Shown here one piece after another: positions 1-6,328 of a DNA stretch of 64,000 nucleotides; the first letter of the stretch is position 1; each line of letters starts with the position of its first letter. Under the pieces are notes generated by a model. The model saw only the letters and a list, made by a program, of their open reading frames with translations. It was not told the origin of the DNA and made no database searches. The stretch comes from Flavobacterium sharifuzzamanii (lineage in GTDB: Bacteria; Bacteroidota; Bacteroidia; Flavobacteriales; Flavobacteriaceae). The translations under genes were made by a program, and so were the position numbers. The DNA lies in the NCBI RefSeq assembly GCF_003254585.1, contig NZ_QJGZ01000041.1, positions 1 through 64,000 on the forward strand. Reading direction: 5' to 3'.

Positions 1-170
1 ATCCTGACGAAGGAAGGATCACACTCGCATATCGATACAGATTGGGGAAATACTTTGTGGAGTTTCTAGTGCGATCCTTCCTTCGTCATGATGACAAGAT
101 TGTGTTAAAGCGTACAGTTTGTCATCCTGAGTAACGAAGGATCACACTCGCATATCTGCACAGATTGGTA
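1..170. repeat. Dispersed intergenic repeat, two direct copies and one inverted copy
   Basis: A unit reading roughly atcctga...gaaggatcacactcgcatat...acagattgg occurs at 1-45 and again at 121-169. An inverted partial copy (gatccttccttcgtc core) lies at 70-95, so 1-95 can fold into a hairpin. No convincing gene overlaps it. It looks like the non-coding dispersed repeats common in flavobacterial genomes; the left edge is cut by the window. Confidence 0.7.
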
Positions 171-220
171 GCCTTTGCGATCTCTTTTATAGATTCCTAT
201 TATTAAGTCTTGAAAAAAAA

Positions 221-287
221 CTCTTCGCGTCCTCTGCGTTAAATCTTTGCGAACTTTGCGTAAAACCTTTGCGAACTTTGCGGTTAA
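221..287. repeat. CTTTGCG-type intergenic repeat
   Basis: The 16-base word CTTTGCGAACTTTGCG occurs exactly twice, at 245-260 and 267-282, inside a run of related ctctgcg/ctttgcg words. The hairpin at 51926-51979 uses similar words, so this is probably one arm of the same dispersed family. Confidence 0.6.
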
Positions 288-341
288 ATAAGCAATCCTA
301 ATATTGGAATTTGGAATTTTAAAACTTTGGAATTTGAACAA

Positions 342-375
342 AAAAAAAGACGATCAAATTTGATCGTCTTTTTTT
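342..375 (-). terminator. Terminator of the tRNA-Asn transcript
   Basis: A perfect palindrome centred between 358 and 359 (aagacgatcaaa and its complement) is flanked by A and T runs on either side. It could terminate in either direction, and it lies just downstream of the minus-strand tRNA pair. Confidence 0.75.
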
Positions 376-378
376 AAG

Positions 379-452
379 CTCCCCCTCTTGGGCTCGAACC
401 AAGGACCCTCTGATTAACAGTCAGATGCTCTAACCAACTGAGCTAAGGAGGA
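379..452 (-). tRNA. tRNA-Asn (anticodon GTT), second copy in the transcript
   Basis: The minus strand folds as a 74-nt cloverleaf. The acceptor stem pairs TCCTCCT with AGGGGGA, the D-arm contains AGCTCAGTTGGTTAGAGC, the anticodon loop is CTGTTAA, and the T-arm contains GGTTCGAGCC. The anticodon GTT reads asparagine. No CCA is encoded. It is identical to the copy at 492-565 and presumably shares its transcript. Confidence 0.96.
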
Positions 453-491
453 ATCACCTTAAAAGGTTAATATGTTTGCTAAAAAAAGTTG

Positions 492-565
492 CTCCCCCTC
501 TTGGGCTCGAACCAAGGACCCTCTGATTAACAGTCAGATGCTCTAACCAACTGAGCTAAGGAGGA
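492..565 (-). tRNA. tRNA-Asn (anticodon GTT), promoter-proximal copy
   Basis: This is an identical 74-nt copy of the tRNA at 379-452, 39 bases upstream of it in transcription. The cloverleaf is the same, the anticodon is GTT and no CCA is encoded. A well-formed promoter lies directly upstream at 590-618. Confidence 0.96.
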
Positions 566-589
566 AAGTGTTGCTCTTTTTAGCGAGTG

Positions 590-618
590 CAAATATAAAA
601 CTATTTTTAGTTTCTCAA
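590..618 (-). promoter_or_regulatory. Promoter of the tRNA-Asn pair
   Basis: On the minus strand TTG (616-618) is followed after 18 bases by TATATTTG (590-597), an exact match to the Bacteroidota TTG / TAnnTTTG promoter. The implied start is only about 20 bases before the first tRNA. Confidence 0.75.
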
Positions 619-648
619 AAACATTTTCACTCTTTTTTTGACTTTTTT

Positions 649-1992
649 TTACTTGCCTACAATGGCTTTGTAAATGTCGTTACCATTAGCAAATAGTAGT
701 AGTGAAATAAGTAAAACAAAACCAACCATTTGCGCATTCTCTAGGAATTTATCGCTCGGTTTTTTGCCGCTTACAATTTCATACAATAAAAACATAACAT
801 GTCCACCATCAAGAGCCGGAATTGGTAATAAATTCATAACTCCAAGCATAATTGACAATAAAGCAGTGATTGACCAGAAAACTTCCCAGCTCCAAGAACT
901 AGGGAAAATGTTATAAATCGCCGCAAATCCACCTACTTGTTTGTAAGCTTTAGTTTCTGGATTGAAAATCATTTTCAATTGTTTTCCGTAACCTACCAAT
1001 TGATCTTTTCCTTTTTGAAGACCAACCGGAATAGATTCGAAGAAACCATATTCTTTAGTGCTTATTTTATAGTATCCTAGTTTTTCTAATGATTTCATGT
1101 CTAAACCGCCAGCAAAAACACCTAAAGTTCCTTCTTTAGAAACTTTAACCGTAAGAGGTGTTTCTTTTAAATCGCGTAAAACAACTGCAGGAATATCTTT
1201 TCCTTTATTGGCTAATAAAACAGCTTTCGCTTCATCAAAATATTTAACTTTTTGTCCGTTAAGAGAAAGAATCAAATCTTTTGCTTTTAAATTTTGGTTA
1301 GGAGATTCTTCTCCAACTTTTCCAATTGCAAAAGGTCTACGGATATCGATAAGCATTCCTTTTTCTGTTTTAGAAAGCTGATCAACAAAATCAGTTGGCA
1401 TTGTAATAGTCTGTTGCTGACCATTTCTTTCAATCAAGATATGTTTTGCCATGATTACATTCATGTTCATATCACTGTCAAAATTTTCTACAGCTTTACC
1501 GTCGATAGAAATAATTTTATCACCCGTTTTAAAACCAGCTTTAAGCATAGCAGGATTTTCAATATCAACACCATCTTTTAAGTCAGCATTTGCAATATAA
1601 GTATCTCCGTAAGCAAACGCCATTCCGATATAGATAATAAAAGCCAAAATAAAGTTTACGGTAACACCACCAAGCATAATAATTAAACGTTGCCAAGCTG
1701 GTTTTGTACGAAATTCCCAAGGCTGAGGCGGAAGTGCCATTTGCTCTTTGTCCATACTTTCGTCAATCATTCCAGAAATTTTCACATAACCACCAAGCGG
1801 AAGCCATCCGATACCGTATTCTGTTTCTCCGATTTTCTTTTTGAATAGTGAATATTTAACATCAAAAAACAAGTAAAATTTTTCGACTCTAGTTTTAAAC
1901 AATTTAGCAGGGATAAAATGCCCTAATTCATGAAGAATAATAAGTAAAGATAAACTCAATAAAAATTGAGAGAGTTTGATAACTATATCCAT
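649..1992 (-). CDS. rseP: RIP metalloprotease RseP (site-2 protease)
   Basis: This is an intramembrane zinc protease of the site-2 family, which cleaves membrane-anchored substrates such as anti-sigma factors in the inner membrane. The 447-aa product has the zinc motif HELGH near residue 22 in the first membrane segment. A PLGGYVKI motif follows, then one or two PDZ-like stretches in the middle (around GFKTGDKIISIDGKAV and LKAKDLILSLNGQ). The second metal-binding motif, LPIPALDGGH, is near residue 390, with further membrane segments to the C-terminus. The order and length are normal for RseP. Two tRNA genes lie downstream on the same strand but have their own promoter. A -7 box lies upstream at 2021-2028. 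The substrate in this organism cannot be told from the window. Confidence 0.95.
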   Translation of the reverse strand: MDIVIKLSQFLLSLSLLIILHELGHFIPAKLFKTRVEKFYLFFDVKYSLFKKKIGETEYGIGWLPLGGYVKISGMIDESMDKEQMALPPQPWEFRTKPAWQRLIIMLGGVTVNFILAFIIYIGMAFAYGDTYIANADLKDGVDIENPAMLKAGFKTGDKIISIDGKAVENFDSDMNMNVIMAKHILIERNGQQQTITMPTDFVDQLSKTEKGMLIDIRRPFAIGKVGEESPNQNLKAKDLILSLNGQKVKYFDEAKAVLLANKGKDIPAVVLRDLKETPLTVKVSKEGTLGVFAGGLDMKSLEKLGYYKISTKEYGFFESIPVGLQKGKDQLVGYGKQLKMIFNPETKAYKQVGGFAAIYNIFPSSWSWEVFWSITALLSIMLGVMNLLPIPALDGGHVMFLLYEIVSGKKPSDKFLENAQMVGFVLLISLLLFANGNDIYKAIVGK

Positions 1993-2020
1993 TTTTTGTT
2001 TTTAATTCGTATTTAACGCA

Positions 2021-2028
2021 CAAAAGTA
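2021..2028 (-). promoter_or_regulatory. Candidate -7 box for rseP
   Basis: TACTTTTG on the minus strand, 28 bases before the rseP start, matches TAnnTTTG. The nearest upstream TTG is about 26 bases away, which is long, so this is only a candidate. Confidence 0.4.
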
Positions 2029-2193
2029 GCGTTTTCTATTTTAATATAAGTGTGCAAGATAGTGTTTAAGATTTTAAATGTTTGTTAATTAATAAACATT
2101 TCGATTTCTCGTTTTAACAAGATACTGTAACTTTACTTTTTGAACACTGCCTTACTCAATTGGTAGTATAAAATCACTAAAAGTTACAAGAAT

Positions 2194-3264
2194 ATGGCAA
2201 CGAAATTATTTTCTCCACTCACCATAAAAAATATCACCATAAAAAATAGAATTGCAATCTCGCCAATGTGCCAGTATTCTGCAATTGACGGATTTGCAAA
2301 CGATTGGCATCTAGTTCATTTAGGAAGCCGTGCCAGTGGTGGTGCCGGACTTATTATTCAGGAAGCAACGGCGGTTTCTCCAGAAGCTAGAATCTCTCCT
2401 TCCGATCTTGGAATTTGGAAAGATGAACATATCGAAAAACTAAAACAAATCAACACTTTTATAGTTTCTCAGAATTCGATTCCTGGAATCCAGTTAGCAC
2501 ATGCAGGAAGAAAAGCAAGTGTTTCGGCTCCGTGGCTTGGCAATAAAAAGTTAGATTTCGCTCAAGGCGGATGGCAGACCGTTGCACCAAGCGCGATTCC
2601 GTATCATGATAACGAACCATTTCTTCCAGAGGCATTAGACAAAAACGGAATTCAGAAAGTAATCTCCGATTTTAAAACCGCTACAAAAAGAGTAGTAGAA
2701 GCAGGATATCAGGTTGTAGAAATCCATGCGGCTCATGGTTATTTACTGCACCAGTTTTTATCGCCTTTAACAAATGTAAGAACAGATGAATATGGCGGAA
2801 GTTTTGAGAACAGAATCCGTTTTACATTAGAAGTTGTAGAAGCTGTTCAGTCAGAATGGCCTTCAGATTTGCCATTGTTTGTTAGAATTTCGGCAACAGA
2901 TTGGGCAGAAAACGGATGGAACCCAGAAGAATCTGTACAGCTTTCTAAAATATTAAAAGAAAAAGGAGTAGATTTAATCGATGTTTCGTCAGGCGGATTG
3001 GTTTCGCATCAGAAAATCACATTAGGCCCAGGTTATCAGGTTCCTTTTGCAGAAAAAGTGAAAGCAGAAGCAGGAATTGCAACAGGTGCGGTCGGATTAA
3101 TTACAGAAGCCAAGCAAGCCGAAGAAGTTTTAAATATGGATCAAGCCGATTTGATTTTATTCGCAAGAGAATCTTTAAGAAACCCAAATCTCCCTTTGGA
3201 TTTCGCTAAAGAACTAAACGACGATATTCAATGGTCAAAACAATACGAAAGAGCAAAACTTTAA
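2194..3264 (+). CDS. NADH:flavin oxidoreductase, Old Yellow Enzyme family (YqjM/NamA-like)
   Basis: A predicted FMN-dependent ene-reductase that reduces activated carbon-carbon double bonds using NAD(P)H in the cytoplasm. The 356-aa protein is a complete TIM-barrel OYE of the YqjM subclass. Cys26 and Tyr28 in SPMCQYSA are the residues that tune the flavin in YqjM. The motif HAAHGYLLHQFLSP supplies the substrate-binding histidines, and TDEYGGSFENR is the family signature. The C-terminal LILFARESLRNPNLP segment is the phosphate-binding end of the barrel. The gene stands alone between rseP, transcribed the other way, and an oxidoreductase beyond a repeat. Its physiological substrate is unknown. 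Confidence 0.92.
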   Translation: MATKLFSPLTIKNITIKNRIAISPMCQYSAIDGFANDWHLVHLGSRASGGAGLIIQEATAVSPEARISPSDLGIWKDEHIEKLKQINTFIVSQNSIPGIQLAHAGRKASVSAPWLGNKKLDFAQGGWQTVAPSAIPYHDNEPFLPEALDKNGIQKVISDFKTATKRVVEAGYQVVEIHAAHGYLLHQFLSPLTNVRTDEYGGSFENRIRFTLEVVEAVQSEWPSDLPLFVRISATDWAENGWNPEESVQLSKILKEKGVDLIDVSSGGLVSHQKITLGPGYQVPFAEKVKAEAGIATGAVGLITEAKQAEEVLNMDQADLILFARESLRNPNLPLDFAKELNDDIQWSKQYERAKL

Positions 3265-3273
3265 AATTTTATA

Positions 3274-3435
3274 GCCACAGATTATACAGATTAAAATGAT
3301 TTTTTTTAATGTTTTTCGCCACGAATAGCACGAATTTGCACAAATCGTTGCGTTCAGAAACTTAAAATAATTCGCGTAGATTCGTGAAATTCGTGGCAAA
3401 CAAAAAAATCCTTATTAATCACATTAATCTGTGGC
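3274..3435. repeat. Nested inverted repeat (two hairpin families, one inside the other)
   Basis: The outer arms begin gccacagatta (from 3274) and end taatctgtggc (to 3435). The inner arms begin gccacgaat (from 3318) and end attcgtggc (to 3397). The same two hairpin families recur at 49380-49518 with inside and outside swapped, and the gccacagatta family occurs alone at 18494-18552. The region is non-coding. Confidence 0.8.
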
Positions 3436-3452
3436 AAACAAAACATAATAAC

Positions 3453-4496
3453 ATGCAGAAAATAAAAACAGCATTATTATCATACGGGATGTCGGGGAAA
3501 GTTTTTCACGCTCCGTTTTTAGATATTCACGAAGGATTTGAACTTTTGGGTTCTTGGGAAAGAAGCAAAAAATTAATTCAAGAAGATTATCCGTACGTAA
3601 AAAGTTATGCTTCGCTAGACGAATTATTAAACGATGATGTCGATTTGGTAATTGTAAATACGCCAGTGGGAACGCATTACGAATATGCTAAAAAAGTGCT
3701 TTTGGCAGGAAAGCATGCCGTTGTAGAAAAAGCTTTTACAACAACTGCAGCAGAAGCAAAAGAACTGGCAAAAATTGCCAAAGAAAAAGGCTTGAAATTG
3801 GCTGTTTTTCAGAACAGAAGATGGGATAGCGATTTTAAAACCGTAAAAAAAGTAATTGATGATGGCGTTTTGGGGGATTTGGTCGAAGCAGAATTTCATT
3901 TTGATCGATACAATCCGTTATTGAGTCCGAAAGCGCATAAAGAAACAGCCAATGATGGGGCAGGAGTTCTAAAAGATTTAGGACCACATATTATAGATCA
4001 AGCGGTTAGTTTATTTGGTTGTCCAAAAGCAGTTTTTGGAGACATTCGAGTAACCAGAGAAAACTCTGTTGTGGACGACTGGATCGATCTGACATTGTTT
4101 TATTCTAATTTTAGAGTTCGTTTAAAAGCAGGTTTTTTTGTGAGAGAAGCCAATCCAGCGTATACTTTGCACGGAAAAAAAGGTTCTTTCTTAAAGCCTC
4201 GCGGAGATGTTCAGGAAGATGATTTAAAAGTAGGTAAAAAACCAAACCTAGATTCTTGGGGAACAGAAGATGAAAGCTTGCAAGGACTTTTGCATACCGA
4301 AATAAACGGTAAAATTGTACGAGAAAAAATCCCGACGCTTCAAGGGAATTATTTTAGTTTCTTCGATGGCGTTTACGATTCTATTGCAAACGATAAAAAA
4401 GAACCTGTTACTGCAGACGAAGGGGTAAAAGTAATGCAGGTTATAGAGGCTGCGATTGCGAGTAATGCACAGCAAAAGGTAATAAGCATATCATAA
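3453..4496 (+). CDS. Gfo/Idh/MocA family oxidoreductase
   Basis: A predicted NAD(P)-dependent sugar or inositol dehydrogenase of the Gfo/Idh/MocA family, cytoplasmic. I chose the ATG at 3453 (347 aa). Reading further upstream is possible, but those 23 codons lie in the gccacag/gccacgaat repeat, whereas MQKIKTALLSYGMSGKVFHAPFL is the usual N-terminus. The Rossmann fold is at the start, with GMSGKVFH as the dinucleotide loop. The EKAF stretch around residue 95 corresponds to the family EKP motif, followed by NRRWDSDF. The C-terminal half is the substrate-binding sheet domain with the GPHIIDQA helix. The protein resembles the YvaA/IolW-type scyllo-inositol dehydrogenases, but the substrate is not certain. 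A terminator follows at 4690-4728. Confidence 0.88.
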   Translation: MQKIKTALLSYGMSGKVFHAPFLDIHEGFELLGSWERSKKLIQEDYPYVKSYASLDELLNDDVDLVIVNTPVGTHYEYAKKVLLAGKHAVVEKAFTTTAAEAKELAKIAKEKGLKLAVFQNRRWDSDFKTVKKVIDDGVLGDLVEAEFHFDRYNPLLSPKAHKETANDGAGVLKDLGPHIIDQAVSLFGCPKAVFGDIRVTRENSVVDDWIDLTLFYSNFRVRLKAGFFVREANPAYTLHGKKGSFLKPRGDVQEDDLKVGKKPNLDSWGTEDESLQGLLHTEINGKIVREKIPTLQGNYFSFFDGVYDSIANDKKEPVTADEGVKVMQVIEAAIASNAQQKVISIS

Positions 4497-4498
4497 TA

Positions 4499-4676
4499 CA
4501 TTCCGTAGGAATGTCTCATTGGTAGAAAATAATAATATTCATCCGCATTTACGTTCCGTAGGAACGTTTGATTTGACGCATTATTTTTTAATAATCTAAT
4601 GTCTCAAATGTTCCTAGGGAACGTAAAATATTGATAACGATATTTTTTTCTACCGATGAAATGTTCCTATGGAACA
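4499..4676. repeat. Cluster of short GTTCC/GGAAC palindromes
   Basis: Four palindromes of one family are spaced over 180 bases: CATTCCGTAGGAATG (4499-4513), ACGTTCCGTAGGAACGT (4551-4567), TGTTCCTAGGGAACG (4609-4623) and TGTTCCTATGGAACA (4662-4676). The stretches between them are also complementary (a ggtagaaaat segment after the first and a ttttctacc segment before the last), so the block can form one branched hairpin. It is non-coding. Confidence 0.7.
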
Positions 4677-4689
4677 TAGAAATAGACAT

Positions 4690-4728
4690 GAAAAGGGTTG
4701 TTTCAATTTTTGATACAAACCCTTTTTA
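4690..4728 (+). terminator. Rho-independent terminator after the Gfo/Idh/MocA gene
   Basis: Arms aaaagggttgt and acaaaccctttt enclose a loop of about 13 bases and are followed by a T-rich run. Confidence 0.65.
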
Positions 4729-4860
4729 TTTTCTATAAAAAAATGAAGCAAATTATAATTCTACTAAAGCCGAAAAATTGTAATTTTAGTAATAAGAATT
4801 CAACTCAAAACCTTTTAATTTATAAACAATAACGTTGTATATTGTGTATAACCTTAGGCC

Positions 4861-4894
4861 TTGTGCGCTTTGACGAGCGTTTTTAGTATTTTTG
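4861..4894 (+). promoter_or_regulatory. Promoter of the MFS transporter gene
   Basis: TATTTTTG at 4887-4894 fits the TAnnTTTG box. A TTG at 4861-4863 lies 23 bases upstream (a second at 4870-4872 is 14 bases away). The start codon is 22 bases after the box. Confidence 0.5.
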
Positions 4895-4916
4895 CAACAT
4901 TCCAATAAAATTCAAT

Positions 4917-6137
4917 ATGCTGATAAACATTAATCCATTATCGCTTTTTCAGACCAAGGCAAAAATCAAGAAAGTATTTAGAGAAGCCAAAGCGTCGTAT
5001 TTAAATCGCATTCGTTTTGCTGTTGGAATGTTTTATTTCGGAATGGGTTTGAGTTTTGCCACATGGGCCAGTAGGATTCCAGATATCAAATCTGCTTTGC
5101 ATTTAACAGAAGGCGATTTGGGTTCTATACTTTTTGCACTTCCAGTTGGACAGCTAATTGTTATGCCTTTTTCAGGAAAAATGGTAACCAAATTCGGTAG
5201 CCATCGTGTTCTGATTTTCTCTTTAATAATGTATGTCTTGTGCCTTATCAATTTAGGTTTGGCAACAACATCATTACAATTATCATTAGGATTATTTTTA
5301 TTTGGTGTGTTCGGAAATCTTGCCAATATTGCCGTAAACACACAAGGCGTTTATACCGAAGTTTTGTTTAAAAAAACGATCATGTCTTCTTTTCACGGTA
5401 TGTGGAGTTTTGCCGGATTTACTGGCGCGCTGGTAGGTTTAGGAATGCTGGCTCTAAAATTAAGTCCGTTGCATCATTTTATAATTGTAGCTGGAATTGT
5501 TTTGTTGATGGTGGCCTTTAACTTTAAGTTTTTGGTTAGAGCCAAAGAAAAAAAGAAAGTAAAAGAAGAAGGAAAAAAACTATTTGTAAAACCAAATACA
5601 GCTTTACTTTGGCTAGGCGTTATCGGATTCTGCAGTATGGCTAGCGAAGGGGTTATGTTCGATTGGAGTGGTGTTTACTTTAAAGAGATTGTAAAAGCAC
5701 CTGGACCGTTGGTGGTTTTAGGCTATACTTCTTTTATGATTATGATGGCCGGCGGAAGATTTCTTGGCGACGGATTGATCAATAAATTTGGACGTGAGCG
5801 CGTTATGCAGATTAGCGGTGTTATGATTTCGGCTGGACTTTTTACAGCTGTTTTTCTTCCTTATATAATTCCGTGTACTATAGCTTTTATGTTTGTAGGT
5901 TTGGGCGTTGCAACAATTGTTCCTACGGTTTACAGTATTGCTGGTAAAAACCCGACTGTGCCCGCGGGCGAAGCTTTAACGATTGTTTCTAGTGTAAGTT
6001 TCTTAGGTTTCTTAATGGGGCCGCCTGTAATTGGGCATATTGCGCAAAGTTTCGGACTGCAGTTTTCTTTTGCCTTTATCGGAATTTTTGGAGTTCTAAT
6101 CGCCTTTATGGTTTCTAAAATTAGAACATCAGCATAA
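4917..6137 (+). CDS. MFS transporter, YbjJ-like
   Basis: A 406-aa major facilitator superfamily permease of the inner membrane with about 12 hydrophobic segments. An N-terminal cytoplasmic extension of about 35 residues comes first. After the first helix it carries ASRIPDIKSALHLTEGDLGSILFALPVGQL and SGKMVTKFGSHR, a version of the MFS loop 2-3 signature. A second GRFLGDGLINKFGRERV copy of that signature opens the second half. This pattern matches the YbjJ/fucose-permease-like branch, whose substrates are mostly unknown. It is a single gene with its own promoter and no adjoining enzyme that would suggest a substrate. Confidence 0.85.
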   Translation: MLININPLSLFQTKAKIKKVFREAKASYLNRIRFAVGMFYFGMGLSFATWASRIPDIKSALHLTEGDLGSILFALPVGQLIVMPFSGKMVTKFGSHRVLIFSLIMYVLCLINLGLATTSLQLSLGLFLFGVFGNLANIAVNTQGVYTEVLFKKTIMSSFHGMWSFAGFTGALVGLGMLALKLSPLHHFIIVAGIVLLMVAFNFKFLVRAKEKKKVKEEGKKLFVKPNTALLWLGVIGFCSMASEGVMFDWSGVYFKEIVKAPGPLVVLGYTSFMIMMAGGRFLGDGLINKFGRERVMQISGVMISAGLFTAVFLPYIIPCTIAFMFVGLGVATIVPTVYSIAGKNPTVPAGEALTIVSSVSFLGFLMGPPVIGHIAQSFGLQFSFAFIGIFGVLIAFMVSKIRTSA

Positions 6138-6189
6138 CTCTATCTTTGATTAATATTTATTAAAAACAATTAATTTTGTAAGAATTTAT

Positions 6190-6218
6190 TTGTTTTTTAA
6201 ATATTTTGCCTACATTTG
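6190..6218 (+). promoter_or_regulatory. Promoter of the TonB receptor-DUF5689 operon
   Basis: TTG (6190-6192), 18 bases, then TACATTTG (6211-6218) is a full Bacteroidota promoter match. The untranslated leader to the start at 6329 would be about 100 bases, long enough for leader control, although no clear structure was recognised in it. Confidence 0.65.
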
Positions 6219-6328
6219 AATTTAAGCAATAGCTTGAGTTTTAAAATGCTCTTTTTCCAAAAACCAATTTTATCTTTTGAATTAAGGATTGTTATCCAAG
6301 AAAATTTCAAAGTTAATAATAGGTTTTA

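Noticed and set aside
105..341. 78-codon open frame on the minus strand in the first repeat block
   Set aside because: It is composed of the CTTTGCG and gaaggatc repeats, has no domain pattern, and runs through the tRNA terminator region.
2148..2176. tRNA-like D-arm (ttactcaattggtagtata) upstream of the Old Yellow Enzyme gene
   Set aside because: Only the D-arm words match; no acceptor, anticodon or T-arm pairing can be found, so it is probably chance or a very old fragment.
3384..3452. In-frame N-terminal extension of the Gfo/Idh/MocA oxidoreductase
   Set aside because: The extra 23 codons lie in a dispersed hairpin repeat, and the family N-terminus begins at the ATG at 3453.
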